From: Bombiscardovia coagulans
GTDB lineage: Bacteria; Actinomycetota; Actinomycetes; Actinomycetales; Bifidobacteriaceae
Assembly (NCBI RefSeq): GCF_002259585.1
Contig: NZ_MWWS01000002.1
Location: 62,001 to 126,000, forward strand
Length of the DNA: 64,000 bases
Reading direction: 5' to 3'
Notes under the pieces: model-generated
What the model saw: the letters and a program-made list of their open reading frames with translations, nothing else
Databases searched by the model: none
What the model was told of the DNA's origin: nothing
In this document: piece after piece, positions 8,603 to 17,546 of the stretch
Layout: the number at the start of each line of letters is the position of its first letter
How positions within the stretch are numbered: the stretch's first letter is position 1
Position numbers and translations under genes: made by a program

Positions 8603-10645
8603 TCAGGCTTGTACAGCGTCAGTATTTGCTACGAAATCGTTGACAGAGTTGATTTGTGCCCGGTGAGCAATGGCTTGCTGAATCCATGTTACGGCATCAT
8701 CGACTGCTACACCGTTCAACTGACTTCCATCCCTAAATCGGAAGGAGACAGCATTCTTGGAGACATCCTCTTCTCCGGCTATCAATATGAATGGAGCTTT
8801 TGATTTAGCTGCGTTACGTATCTTCTTTCCAAATCGATCATCTGAACGGTCTACCTCACACCGGACCAAATCATTTCTCAGGCGGGAGACTACACCCAAT
8901 ATGTGCTGTGCAAACTCGTCAGCTACCGGAATAGCCTGCACCTGAACTGGCGCTAACCATGCCGGGAAAGCTCCAGCATAATGCTCGATGAGAATAGCCA
9001 AGAAACGCTCTATCGAGCCAAAGAGAGCGCGGTGGATCATAACTGGACGTTGATGCGACCCATCTGCTGCTATGTATTCTAAGCCGAAACGTTCTGGCAA
9101 GTTAAAATCTAACTGGATGGTTGAAACCTGCCAAGTACGTCCAATCGCATCGCGCGCCTGCACAGATATCTTGGGACCGTAAAAAGCGGCACCAGCTGGA
9201 TCGTCTACAAGTTCTAAACCAGACTCTTTGCCCACTTGTGCCAAAGTAGCAGTTGCTTCTTCCCACACATCGTCTGATCCGACAAACTTATTGGGATCTT
9301 TGGTGGATAATTCCAGATAAAAGTCTTTGAGACCGAAATCTTTCAAAACCTGTAAGACAAACTCAAGCAGACTCTTCAGCTCTCCCCGCATTTGCTCACG
9401 GGTACAATAAATGTGTGAGTCATCTTGAGTCAACCCGCGCACGCGAGTAAGGCCATGGACCTCACCTGACTTTTCATACCGGTAAACAGTACCAAATTCG
9501 AAGAGACGTAAGGGCAGCTCCTTGTACGAGCGCTGCCTTGACTTAAAGATCAAATTATGCATAGGACAATTCATCGGCTTTAAGTAGTAATCAAAGCCTT
9601 GCTTTGTTACGTTGCCTCTCTCGTCATGCTCCTCGTCTAGATGCATGGCTGGGTACATTCCGTCCTTATACCACTGCAAATGCCCTGAGATCTCGTATAG
9701 GTGGCCCTTGGTAATATGAGGTGTTTGCACGAAGGAATAACCGTGTTTACGGTGCATCTGCCTTGAGTAATCCTCCATGGCATTGATAATTGCAGCGCCC
9801 TTTGGATGGAAAACAGGCAAACCTGGACCAATATCTTCCGGGAATGAGAAGAGATCCATTTCAGCGCCTAATTTACGGTGGTCGCGTTTTGCAGCTTCTT
9901 CCAACTTGCTCATATATGTTTTCAAATCATCTTTAGAAGACCAAGCCGTACCGTATATGCGCTGTAGCATCGGGTTCTTTTCATTTCCGCGCCAATATGC
10001 TGCCGCGGTGCGCATCAGTTTGAAGACTTTAATATACCGTGTGTTAGGCAAGTGCGGTCCACGGCATAAATCTTTCCAGACGACATTGCCATCACGGTCG
10101 ACATTGTCGTACATACTTAACTCGCCACTCGAAATTTCAGTAGCTTCTTCACCTTCGATTTGGGCTTCCTTGAGTCCTATGAGTTCAAGTTTATAAGGTT
10201 GATTTGACTCTTCAGCACGTGCCTCTTCTTCTGTGACTACTCTCCGACGGAAAGACTGAGAAGACTTAATGATAGTCTTCATGCGCTTTTCTATCTCTTT
10301 GAGGTCATCAGGCGTGAAGGGGTTTTCAACATCAAAATCGTAGTAAAAACCATCTTTGATTACAGGTCCAATACCCAATTTTGCATCTGGACGAATTTCT
10401 TGGACAGCTTGTGCCATTACATGTGTTGCAGAATGGCGCATAATAGCCAAACCTTCTGGTGAGTCAAGAGTAATAGCGTCTACAGTGTCTGACTCATGGA
10501 GAGGTGTATTCAAATCTCGAGGCTCGCCATTGATAGAGACGGCAATAATGTTTTTATCATCAGAAAACAGTTCGACGCCAGTGTAATCAGCTGCCACCTC
10601 CTTCACTTCTCCGTTTAATGTTATGGAAATGGTTGGCTGATTCAT
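8603..10645 (-). CDS. thrS: Threonine--tRNA ligase
   Basis: ThrRS charges tRNA-Thr. The 680-residue protein shows the N-terminal TGS domain (1-61), the editing-domain signature [12 protein letters not shown] at 69-80 (H71, H75), and the class II core with zinc ligand C360 in [12 protein letters not shown], motif 2 [10 protein letters not shown] and motif 3 [20 protein letters not shown], followed by an anticodon-binding domain starting near [10 protein letters not shown] ribosome-binding site (GTAAGGAC) precedes the ATG. The 96-bp gap to the PAC2 gene holds no convincing T-box or threonine attenuator. It probably shares a transcript with pgsA-patA-pimA. Confidence 0.97.
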   Translation of the reverse strand: MNQPTISITLNGEVKEVAADYTGVELFSDDKNIIAVSINGEPRDLNTPLHESDTVDAITLDSPEGLAIMRHSATHVMAQAVQEIRPDAKLGIGPVIKDGFYYDFDVENPFTPDDLKEIEKRMKTIIKSSQSFRRRVVTEEEARAEESNQPYKLELIGLKEAQIEGEEATEISSGELSMYDNVDRDGNVVWKDLCRGPHLPNTRYIKVFKLMRTAAAYWRGNEKNPMLQRIYGTAWSSKDDLKTYMSKLEEAAKRDHRKLGAEMDLFSFPEDIGPGLPVFHPKGAAIINAMEDYSRQMHRKHGYSFVQTPHITKGHLYEISGHLQWYKDGMYPAMHLDEEHDERGNVTKQGFDYYLKPMNCPMHNLIFKSRQRSYKELPLRLFEFGTVYRYEKSGEVHGLTRVRGLTQDDSHIYCTREQMRGELKSLLEFVLQVLKDFGLKDFYLELSTKDPNKFVGSDDVWEEATATLAQVGKESGLELVDDPAGAAFYGPKISVQARDAIGRTWQVSTIQLDFNLPERFGLEYIAADGSHQRPVMIHRALFGSIERFLAILIEHYAGAFPAWLAPVQVQAIPVADEFAQHILGVVSRLRNDLVRCEVDRSDDRFGKKIRNAAKSKAPFILIAGEEDVSKNAVSFRFRDGSQLNGVAVDDAVTWIQQAIAHRAQINSVNDFVANTDAVQA

Positions 10646-10741
10646 CGAATGCCGTCCTTACTATCGGGGTCCGCGTTACAAGGTGCAGGCCTTGGACATA
10701 ATTACGAGGGTAACCTTATGTCACATCTACGACAAAACAGC

Positions 10742-11596
10742 TTAGACAGATGGTGTGTCTTGCCCCCCTACAGATTTAAGAAATTCCTCTGCCTCTTGCG
10801 CGAGTTCATCGCCTAAAGGCTCATCTATAGTGTACCTAAAGTTGGATGCTGCCTTCGCATCACTTTCGACTTCTAACCTGTGCACGTATTCAGCTAAATT
10901 ATCGTTGCACCGAACAAGGACTGAAGCCTGTGCCTGCCAATGTTGAGCCTTATCAGGTAAGTCTCCTTCGGACAAACGTATACCCAGCAAACGGGATACT
11001 CTGCGAAGTAACTGTAAGGTTCCTTGTGCACATTCATCGCTACTCATGTACTGGGGTACTGAGACCCATAATGATTCAGTTTTAAAGCCACTCTGTACAG
11101 CTACAGCATCTAAAACCGTAGGTATGCCAACAGGTCCAGAGTGTCCTTCAGTGTCTGCATCTATTTGATCGCCGGCAAGATCATCAATAGGCAAATCGCG
11201 TGTATGAGGGCAGTCAGCGAACATAGACCCTAGTGTAATAAGAGTATTAATTTCAAGGTCTTCTGCGAACCGAATGCTTTGCCTGCAATAGTCTATCCAG
11301 TGGTAATTTGGCTCAGGTCCTACTTCTACAAGTAGTTTACATTCTGGTTGTATAGAAACCTCATAAAACTTTGTTTCTGGCCAATAGATATTTCTTCGTC
11401 CTTGAACATGGCAAAGCATTGGTCTAGATACCTGGTAATCATAGAAACCATCTGAGTCTAGCGATCCAACCTCCTGAGATGGGTAGGTATTCAGCAGATG
11501 GTGGATTACATTAGTTGAAGCTGAGCATGCGTCATTCCAACCTTCAAAAGCCGCTATCATAGCGTGATGAAGTTGTGTCTCAGATTCTTCTTTCAT
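10742..11596 (-). CDS. PAC2 family protein
   Basis: The 284-residue protein has the PAC2 opening (HHAMIAAFEGWNDACSAST at about 8-26) and repeated turns typical of the fold, including LITLGSMFADCPHTR and GIPTVLDAVA. The family is related to eukaryotic proteasome assembly chaperones; its actinobacterial members have no settled role. The C-terminal third is acidic and helical. It lies just upstream of thrS in the same direction. No proteasome or Pup genes are in the window, so a proteasome link cannot be supported from context. Confidence 0.8.
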   Translation of the reverse strand: MKEESETQLHHAMIAAFEGWNDACSASTNVIHHLLNTYPSQEVGSLDSDGFYDYQVSRPMLCHVQGRRNIYWPETKFYEVSIQPECKLLVEVGPEPNYHWIDYCRQSIRFAEDLEINTLITLGSMFADCPHTRDLPIDDLAGDQIDADTEGHSGPVGIPTVLDAVAVQSGFKTESLWVSVPQYMSSDECAQGTLQLLRRVSRLLGIRLSEGDLPDKAQHWQAQASVLVRCNDNLAEYVHRLEVESDAKAASNFRYTIDEPLGDELAQEAEEFLKSVGGQDTPSV

Positions 11597-11733
11597 ATCA
11601 CTAAGCCTAGCCTCTCCACATTTCTACAGACGAAGGTATAAGCCATCAGCGAGAACTAACCTCTTGAGGAGCAATACTCTATGGGTAGCATGGTCATATA
11701 ACCACCAGTGCTGTGTCAATGGACAAAAGCCCG

Positions 11734-11806
11734 TGGGTGATGCAGGAATCGAACCTGCGACCCCTTCCGTGTGAAGGAAGTGCGCTAGCCGCTGCGCCAA
11801 TCACCC
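11734..11806 (-). tRNA. tRNA-Val (CAC)
   Basis: A 73-nt cloverleaf on the reverse strand. The acceptor stem GGGTGAT/ATCACCC pairs perfectly, with discriminator A. The anticodon stem CTTCC/GGAAG encloses loop TTCACAC, giving anticodon CAC. The T arm GCAGGTTCGATTCCTGC is canonical. The CCA end is not encoded. Last of a four-tRNA array. Confidence 0.95.
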
Positions 11807-11864
11807 TTGGAATTGCGCCGACTACCACAGTCGGTCACGCCACTATAGCAGAATATCTGCTGTG

Positions 11865-11936
11865 TGGGCGATACAAGATTCGAACTTGTGACCCCTTCCG
11901 TGTCAGGGAAGTGCGCTACCTCTGCGCCAACCGCCC
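11865..11936 (-). tRNA. tRNA-Val (GAC)
   Basis: A 72-nt cloverleaf with acceptor GGGCGGT/ATCGCCC (one G-U pair) and discriminator A. The anticodon stem CTTCC/GGAAG encloses loop CTGACAC, giving GAC. The T arm ACAAGTTCGAATCTTGT is intact and CCA is not encoded. Its D and anticodon arms closely resemble the neighbouring tRNA-Val(CAC), suggesting an old duplication. Confidence 0.95.
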
Positions 11937-11972
11937 GGGTCTTCATGAGGCACCTGTAAATTCGCGCCTGAG

Positions 11973-12043
11973 AGGTGGGTACGAGAGTCGAACTCGTCTA
12001 AACGGCTTTGCAGGCCGCTGCCTAACCGCTTGGCTAACCCACC
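11973..12043 (-). tRNA. tRNA-Cys (GCA)
   Basis: A 71-nt cloverleaf with acceptor GGTGGGT/ACCCACC and discriminator U, as expected for Cys. The anticodon loop CTGCAAA gives GCA. CCA is not encoded. It lies between tRNA-Gly and tRNA-Val(GAC), an order common in actinobacteria. Confidence 0.95.
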
Positions 12044-12071
12044 GTATAAGGTCGGACTACTCGAAGCCTCG

Positions 12072-12144
12072 AGCGGGCAACGGGACTCGAACCCGCGGTC
12101 TCGACCTTGGCAAGGTCGCGCTTTACCAACTAAGCTATGCCCGC
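12072..12144 (-). tRNA. tRNA-Gly (GCC)
   Basis: A 73-nt cloverleaf with acceptor GCGGGCA/TGCCCGC and discriminator U. The anticodon stem CGACC/GGTCG encloses loop TTGCCAA, giving GCC. CCA is not encoded. It is the promoter-proximal tRNA of the array; a strong promoter lies about 45 bp upstream. Confidence 0.95.
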
Positions 12145-12471
12145 ATCTCAAACGGATTCTGTTAAGAACCACCTGAGCACGAGGCACAACTATACAGGTA
12201 ATTTGTTTTAAAAGCAATAACGCGTGTTGCGTTGAAATTATCAGTATTTCTGCACGTGAGCTACTGAAAGTAGTAGTCGGCACATACATCACTCCATGAG
12301 AGTAAAGAGAGTAGCTACTCATTTTCGCTCTTATCGAATTTCAGGACATTCGTATCGCTCTCACCGAAAATAAGATCATGACCTTCTATTAAATCCGGGG
12401 TTGGTTGGATAATTACGCTAGTTTATTGCGCATTACAAACATGCTTACTTTAGAAAGGTTCACGGCATCAG
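12145..12471. other. Intergenic region between the tRNA array and the MFS exporter
   Basis: A 327-bp divergent spacer. It holds the tRNA promoter described separately and a 12-base perfect palindrome GAGTAGCTACTC at 12309-12320 that could be an operator for the exporter. A possible rightward promoter (TTGGTT-17-TATTGC near 12403) is weak. No small gene is supported. Confidence 0.5.
12189..12217 (-). promoter_or_regulatory. Housekeeping-type promoter of the tRNA array
   Basis: On the reverse strand TTGCTT (12212-12217) and TATAGT (12189-12194) are separated by exactly 17 bases. This places the transcription start near 12182, about 40 bases before tRNA-Gly. The match is good and the position fits. 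Confidence 0.7.
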
Positions 12472-13962
12472 GTGGGTCAAGAACGAAACTCGAAAACAAA
12501 AGTAGGACCAGTTACTACTGCAGTCTTTATGTCTACCTTCATGACTGCCGTGGAAGGAACAATAGTTTCGACAGCTATGCCAACCATTGTTTCAGACTTA
12601 CATGGGTTAAGTCTTATGAACTGGGTCTTTTCCATATACATGCTTATGTGTGCTGTAACCACACCTATTTATGGTAAACTGTCAGACCGTTTCGGTCGAA
12701 AACCCCTGATCAATATCGGTCTTTTCGTTTTCGTTGTTGGCTCACTCTTGTGTGGTCTTTCTCACTCGATGATGCAACTCATACTCGCAAGAGTGATACA
12801 AGGTCTAGGCGCTGGCGCTATTCAACCACTAACATTTACTATTCTCGCCGATATATTTCCTATCGAGAAGCGCGCCAAAATGATTGGTTTCAACTCTTCT
12901 GCATGGGGTGTGGCATCTATCATAGCTCCACTCTTGGGAGGATTTTTAGTACAGCAACTTTCATGGCACTGGGTGTTTGCAGTCAATGTCCCGATTGGGA
13001 TCATTTCCATTCTTCTGATCCAGTGCTTCCTCAAGGAAGATATAACAACCCGCCACAGTCCTATCGACTACCCTGGTATTTGCCTACTTACTATGTGTTT
13101 AATCGGCTTAATGCTAGGTTTGCAAAATGTAAGTGGCTCCGATAACTTGCTACTCGGTATATTTGCCTTGGTTGTAGCTGTTATCACTGGTATAGCCCTG
13201 ATCATTGTCGAACAACGACAGGTCGATCCTATATTACCCTTGAAACTCTTTAGTAATAAGACTTTCATGGTTCAAAATATCGTAGTCTTGCTAATTTCAG
13301 GGTTTTTGATGGGGTTTGAAACATACCTTCCTATTCGCATGCAGTCAGTATTAGGTTTTAATCCCACCCTTGGTGGTTTCGCTGTTACACCCAGCTCGAT
13401 TGTATGGTTAGTTGGCTCGTTTATGGCTGGTAAGTTACTGACCAAATATCCACCACACTGGATCATGAACCTCTCCCTCGGTTTTCTCATCGTCGGTTGT
13501 GTAATCACTATTTTTGTACCTATTCACACAGCTTATATCGTGTTCTTGCTCATTTCAGCAATATTTGGGTATGGTTTTGGTTTGTCAATTACTATCGGAA
13601 CTATGACATCACAGTCTGTGGTTTCTACTGATGAAGTTGGTACAGCAACTTCCTTCAACACCTTAGCCAGAAGTCTAGGGCAAACTCTCATGATCTCACT
13701 ATTTGGCATCGTCATGAATACGGTGATGGCTCAGGGAGTAGCGCGTACTCCAGGCCTCACTACTGAAATGATGGATAATATGATCAACCCAGAAACCGCA
13801 ACTCAAGTGCCTACCGAGTTCCTAGAACCGGCTCGTGCTATAGTATTCGACGGACTCAGATGGATTTTTATTGTGGGCTTGGGTATTTTACTTACAGCAC
13901 TGATTGTTAATTTGTTTGATCGCGAATCCAATAGATTACTCACACAAGGTAAATCGAAATAA
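12472..13962 (+). CDS. MFS multidrug-type exporter, DHA2 (EmrB/QacA) family
   Basis: A proton-coupled exporter of drug-like compounds is the best family-level call; the substrate is unknown. The 496-residue protein is hydrophobic throughout, with about 14 predicted membrane segments. TM1 carries the DHA2 motif-D-like stretch FMTAVEGTIVSTAMPTI at 23-39, with E28 in the place of the usual Asp. Motif A GKLSDRFGRK is at 68-77, and motif C is suggested by GVASIIAPLLGG. The start is the GTG at 12472; an internal ATG 20 codons on is an alternative. It stands alone, with no TetR or MarR regulator beside it, and a long hairpin follows its stop. Confidence 0.88.
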   Translation: MGQERNSKTKVGPVTTAVFMSTFMTAVEGTIVSTAMPTIVSDLHGLSLMNWVFSIYMLMCAVTTPIYGKLSDRFGRKPLINIGLFVFVVGSLLCGLSHSMMQLILARVIQGLGAGAIQPLTFTILADIFPIEKRAKMIGFNSSAWGVASIIAPLLGGFLVQQLSWHWVFAVNVPIGIISILLIQCFLKEDITTRHSPIDYPGICLLTMCLIGLMLGLQNVSGSDNLLLGIFALVVAVITGIALIIVEQRQVDPILPLKLFSNKTFMVQNIVVLLISGFLMGFETYLPIRMQSVLGFNPTLGGFAVTPSSIVWLVGSFMAGKLLTKYPPHWIMNLSLGFLIVGCVITIFVPIHTAYIVFLLISAIFGYGFGLSITIGTMTSQSVVSTDEVGTATSFNTLARSLGQTLMISLFGIVMNTVMAQGVARTPGLTTEMMDNMINPETATQVPTEFLEPARAIVFDGLRWIFIVGLGILLTALIVNLFDRESNRLLTQGKSK

Positions 13963-13983
13963 ACGTAACTCATGCCAGCTGAT

Positions 13984-14025
13984 AGTAGTTGAACTCACCA
14001 CACTATGGCAGTGAGTTCAACTACT
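13984..14025. terminator. 15-bp perfect hairpin after the MFS gene
   Basis: Arms at 13984-13998 and 14011-14025 (AGTAGTTGAACTCAC and its complement) pair perfectly around a 12-base loop, 22 bp after the exporter stop. No U-tract follows, so it is a terminator-like or RNA-end-protecting hairpin rather than a textbook intrinsic terminator. Confidence 0.6.
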
Positions 14026-14389
14026 GCTCTGAGTGAACAGTCTTCTTAAAAATGTGACAGTTGTGGTTCCGTCGTCGAGACCGTTTTGTGCGCACAAGCC
14101 AGTATGACCCTCTTAGCTAATAAGGTATTGCTAAAAAGTAGGTTAGGTACGTATGATGAGTGGCAGGAAGATCAGAGGCAAGAACACATCAGTACAACTA
14201 ACAGCGTTCTGATAATTTTAGGATTACTGGTATCTTGTTACAAGCGAAACATCTCGTATGAACGCTGCAAGCTGCTCCGGCAATGACTGATGAGTTTTTC
14301 AATGCTGACATCAGAAGCTTTAAAGGATCTATAGGAAAAGCAAGCAGCTCACACCTTAAGCTCTTATTACTGTTCGTTACATAAGTTTC

Positions 14390-14410
14390 ATCCTGACTAG
14401 TAGTCAGGAT
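14390..14410. terminator. Short perfect hairpin
   Basis: ATCCTGACT (14390-14398) and its complement (14402-14410) pair around a three-base loop. It is the second of two tandem hairpins downstream of uppP when read leftward. No U-tract is evident. Confidence 0.4.
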
Positions 14411-14419
14411 CTACACGGT

Positions 14420-14465
14420 AGTTCAGGCCCTATAACCAAGTTTTATGAAAACAAGGGCCTGAACT
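14420..14465. terminator. 12-bp hairpin downstream of uppP
   Basis: AGTTCAGGCCCT (14420-14431) pairs perfectly with 14454-14465 around a 22-base loop, starting 30 bp beyond the uppP stop. It probably ends the leftward uppP transcript, though there is no clear U-tract. Confidence 0.55.
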
Positions 14466-14495
14466 CAAGAGCAACACAATTGTTTGTCGGCTACA

Positions 14496-15371
14496 TTAAG
14501 CAGCAGCTACTCCTCCAACAGCTGGTATAGCGCCGGTCAATAGCAGGATTGCAACCACGATAGCCAATCCAATCCTATATATTACGAACCCCCTGTAGGA
14601 AAACATGGAAACTATCTTCAAAAAAGCAATAATAACGAGATAACCAACAACAAAGGAAACGATGGTGGCACAAATAGTAGCGCCCCACCCAGGAAACGCA
14701 GCATCTGCGTTTATATTCTTTAGCGATTTTATGGTTTCTAATATACCGGCTCCAAATACTGCCGGAATAGCCATAAGGAAGCTGACTCGTGCAGCAGCCT
14801 CCCGGGTATAACCGAGTGCACGACCAAAAGTCATAGTGCCACCGGAGCGAGATACTCCAGGTATAAGAGCTAGCATTTGTCCGACACCGAATAAAATGGC
14901 ATCTTTTGCTGTCATTTGTTCCACTGTCTTGTTCTGTTTACCTGTACGATCAAAGTAATCAAGTAGTAAACCAAACAGAATAAGTACCACCACAGTAATC
15001 CACAAATTGCGTAACTTTGTTTCAATTACCTTTTGGAAGATAAGTCCTGCGATTACAATCGGAACAGTACCTATTATGATGTACCAGCCTAGTGCCGCAT
15101 CCCGATCCTTTGATCCCATACGCTCCTTCCAGCTGGATCCATCTTTACCTGCCAGACAGTGAAACCAATGATTGAGAATACGGGCAATATCCCGTCGGAA
15201 ATAGAGTAAAACAGCTAATTCGGTTCCGAACTGGATGATGGCAGTAAAAGCAGCCCCTGGATCCTTGCCCATTAGTGCACCAACAATGCGTATATGCGCA
15301 CTCGACGAAACTGGGAAATACTCAGTTAACGCTTGCACAAGACCTAAAAGAATAGCTTGAAAAAAGTTCAT
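14496..15371 (-). CDS. uppP: Undecaprenyl-diphosphatase (BacA type)
   Basis: UppP recycles undecaprenyl pyrophosphate to the monophosphate carrier used in peptidoglycan synthesis; loss sensitises cells to bacitracin. The 291-residue membrane protein has the two family motifs: the Glu-rich/Ser segment LTEYFPVSSSAHIRI at 15-29 (E17) and PGVSRSGGTMTFGRA in the second half. About eight membrane segments are predicted. SSSAH in place of the more common SSSGH is a mild variation. The gene is divergent from the fructosamine-kinase-like gene across a 136-bp spacer. Confidence 0.95.
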   Translation of the reverse strand: MNFFQAILLGLVQALTEYFPVSSSAHIRIVGALMGKDPGAAFTAIIQFGTELAVLLYFRRDIARILNHWFHCLAGKDGSSWKERMGSKDRDAALGWYIIIGTVPIVIAGLIFQKVIETKLRNLWITVVVLILFGLLLDYFDRTGKQNKTVEQMTAKDAILFGVGQMLALIPGVSRSGGTMTFGRALGYTREAAARVSFLMAIPAVFGAGILETIKSLKNINADAAFPGWGATICATIVSFVVGYLVIIAFLKIVSMFSYRGFVIYRIGLAIVVAILLLTGAIPAVGGVAAA

Positions 15372-15507
15372 GGACCCCTCACATGCTGGATAATAGCAAG
15401 AATCTCACATGCAAGCTTAGCTGCTACCTTAGCCAAGCAATATCGCAGCTGTGTATGTCGTGCAGAATACCCACAATGGAGGTAATAGAAAACGCAAGGG
15501 AGGCGTC

Positions 15508-16305
15508 ATGTCAAACACATACCGTAAAAGCAGTGTTGGAGCACCAAGTGGCTTTTTCGAGTGCGAAGGTCGAGGATTGCAATGGTTAGGACAGGCACAA
15601 TCTCATGGCGGCCCTCGAGTAGTTGAGGTTTACAATTGGGGCAAAGACTTTCTTGATATTGAACGAGTCATGAGTACCTCTCCCTCACCCTCCGCAGCTT
15701 ACCGCTTTGGCGTTGAGCTGGCGCATATGCACGATGCTGGAGCACCATGTTTTGGAGCTCCTCCAGAAGGGTATGAAGGGACTTGCTATTTCGGACCACT
15801 TCAAGATCCAGTACCGATGGAGACTGGAAATTGGCAGACCCCACTTGATTATCTCAGCGACGGACGTCTAAAACCTATGGTGCAAATGGGTATTGACAGA
15901 GGTTCCCTTAAACAGTCAGATATGGACATGATAGAGGATATTATCACTGCTCTACCTGAACTCATGGGAGCTGCTGCTGAAGACAGTCCAGCTCGTATAC
16001 ATGGTGATTTGTGGTCGGGCAATGTGATGTGGACAGAAAGTGGAGGTCAAACCCAAGCAGTGCTTATAGATCCAGCAGCCCATGGTGGTCACCGAGAAGA
16101 AGATTTGGCAATGCTACATCTTTTTGGAATGCCTTATCTGTCACAGATAGAAGATGGTTATCAGTCAGCACATCCCCTGTCTAAGGGCTATCGAGACCGT
16201 TATACCCTCTGGCAGCTCTACCCTATTGCTGGTCACTGCGTCTTCTTTGGGGGTGGCTACGTCAGCGAATTACGATCGATGTGTCGTTCTCTCCTCAGCA
16301 AATAG
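15508..16305 (+). CDS. Fructosamine kinase / ketosamine-3-kinase family protein
   Basis: The family phosphorylates the sugar part of glycated (Amadori) amines, starting protein or metabolite deglycation. The start chosen is the ATG at 15508, preceded by AAGGGAGG six bases upstream; the open frame extends further upstream without such a site. The 265-residue protein has the APH-like core: K7 in YRKSS, catalytic HGDLWSGN at 165-172, metal-binding D188 in LIDPA, and HREEDLAM at 195-202. It sits between uppP and dnaJ with no obvious operon partner. The substrate is unknown. Confidence 0.85.
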   Translation: MSNTYRKSSVGAPSGFFECEGRGLQWLGQAQSHGGPRVVEVYNWGKDFLDIERVMSTSPSPSAAYRFGVELAHMHDAGAPCFGAPPEGYEGTCYFGPLQDPVPMETGNWQTPLDYLSDGRLKPMVQMGIDRGSLKQSDMDMIEDIITALPELMGAAAEDSPARIHGDLWSGNVMWTESGGQTQAVLIDPAAHGGHREEDLAMLHLFGMPYLSQIEDGYQSAHPLSKGYRDRYTLWQLYPIAGHCVFFGGGYVSELRSMCRSLLSK

Positions 16306-16352
16306 CCTTGTGGTTGGGTGGTCTCGTACAAATCACCCAACCACGCTATCAC

Positions 16353-17474
16353 TTAGCTAAAAATATCTTTAATTTTACCAAAAAGACCTTTTCTACCTTG
16401 TAGTGGCTTAGATGACTGTGCTACTTCATGGGCATTAGAATCGTGGCTGGCTGCAAATTGTTCTATGAGGCTAGATTCCTGTTCACTCAGTTTTGTGGGG
16501 ATCTGTACCATAACGTGAACCAGAATGTCACCTCTGTCTTGAGAACCCATTTTAGTGACACCTAAATCTTTGAGATCGACGACGTCGCCTGGCTGGCACC
16601 CAGCAGGCACTGCTAGCTCTCGCTGTCCATCAAAGGTTTCTAGCTCAACATCATGTCCCAAAACAGCCCAAGTCATAGGTACACTTATCCAGCAGTGAAG
16701 ATCATCTCCATCGCGGGTGTAAAGCTTGTCAGCCTTTATATGAACATCTATATACAAATCTCCGGCAGATCCCCCGCCTTCTCCAACTTCACCTTGAGAG
16801 ACGAGCCGCAGGCGGCTACCATCAGCAACTCCCGCTGGCACAGTAACTCCCACATCACGACGTACACGCACTCGACCATGTCCCTGGCAATCTTGACAGG
16901 GGTGCTCAATAATAGTTCCATGCCCCTCGCATCGTTCACAAGGAGCTGTTGTCATCATCTGGCCTAGCAATGTTCGTACTACTTTTTGGGCGTATCCTTG
17001 CCCCTTGCAAACAGGACATGTTACCGGTTTTTCGCCTTTCTCAGCGCCCGAACCTCCACATGTTTGACACAATCCAAATGTATGGATTTGAGCATGTGCA
17101 GTTCCACCAAAAACTGCCATTTTCAAGTCTATGGTCACATCTGCAAGAGCATCCCGACCTGGTTGAGTTCGAGGAATCGGTTGCTGGCCCGAACCTGAGA
17201 ATCCTGATCCAAAGAATTGCCCAAAAATGTCTCCCACATCGAAGCCTTGAGCTCCAGAGTTGGGGTTGTTAGGATCAACACCAGCATCATACATCTGACG
17301 TTTTTGCGGGTCCGACAGTACTTCGTAAGCGTTATTTACTTCTTTGAACTTATTTTCATACTCTGGCCCGGCGATATCAGGATGATACTTACGGCTCATT
17401 TTCCGGTAAGCTCTTTTAATATCGTCGTCGCTTGCATCTCGGGTAATTCCCAAAAGCTCGTAGTAGTCTGCCAC
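16353..17474 (-). CDS. dnaJ: Chaperone protein DnaJ (type I)
   Basis: DnaJ stimulates DnaK ATPase and binds unfolded proteins. The start chosen is the GTG at 17474, six bases after AGAAGGA; it gives the usual ADYYELLGI opening, while an upstream ATG would add 14 atypical residues. The 373-residue protein has the J domain with HPD at 31-33, a Gly-rich linker (65-95), four CxxCxGxG zinc repeats (Cys pairs at 136/139, 153/156, 179/182, 193/196) and the C-terminal substrate domains. It follows hrcA by 72 bp and probably shares CIRCE control. dnaK and grpE are elsewhere. Confidence 0.95.
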   Translation of the reverse strand: MADYYELLGITRDASDDDIKRAYRKMSRKYHPDIAGPEYENKFKEVNNAYEVLSDPQKRQMYDAGVDPNNPNSGAQGFDVGDIFGQFFGSGFSGSGQQPIPRTQPGRDALADVTIDLKMAVFGGTAHAQIHTFGLCQTCGGSGAEKGEKPVTCPVCKGQGYAQKVVRTLLGQMMTTAPCERCEGHGTIIEHPCQDCQGHGRVRVRRDVGVTVPAGVADGSRLRLVSQGEVGEGGGSAGDLYIDVHIKADKLYTRDGDDLHCWISVPMTWAVLGHDVELETFDGQRELAVPAGCQPGDVVDLKDLGVTKMGSQDRGDILVHVMVQIPTKLSEQESSLIEQFAASHDSNAHEVAQSSKPLQGRKGLFGKIKDIFS

Positions 17475-17546
17475 CGATGTTCCTTCTGCTTGACTTATGA
17501 CTGCCCATTGTGCCATACGGCCAGGTCAGTACTTCCTGTTTGTTTC

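Larger units (their letters stand above)
13963..14495. other. 533-bp non-coding stretch between the exporter and uppP
   Basis: Both flanking genes end here (convergent). It contains three hairpins, described separately, and no reading frame with a supported ribosome-binding site. A 66-codon frame at 14086-14286 begins at a GTG without a Shine-Dalgarno sequence and is not called. The length is unusual for two convergent genes, so a small RNA or a decayed gene is possible. Confidence 0.5.

Noticed and set aside
11713-12322. Long frames on both strands over the tRNA array
   Set aside because: They cross the four tRNA genes and owe their openness to tRNA sequence.
14086-14286. 66-codon rightward frame in the gap after the MFS gene
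   Set aside because: GTG start without a ribosome-binding site, one weak hydrophobic stretch, no family resemblance.
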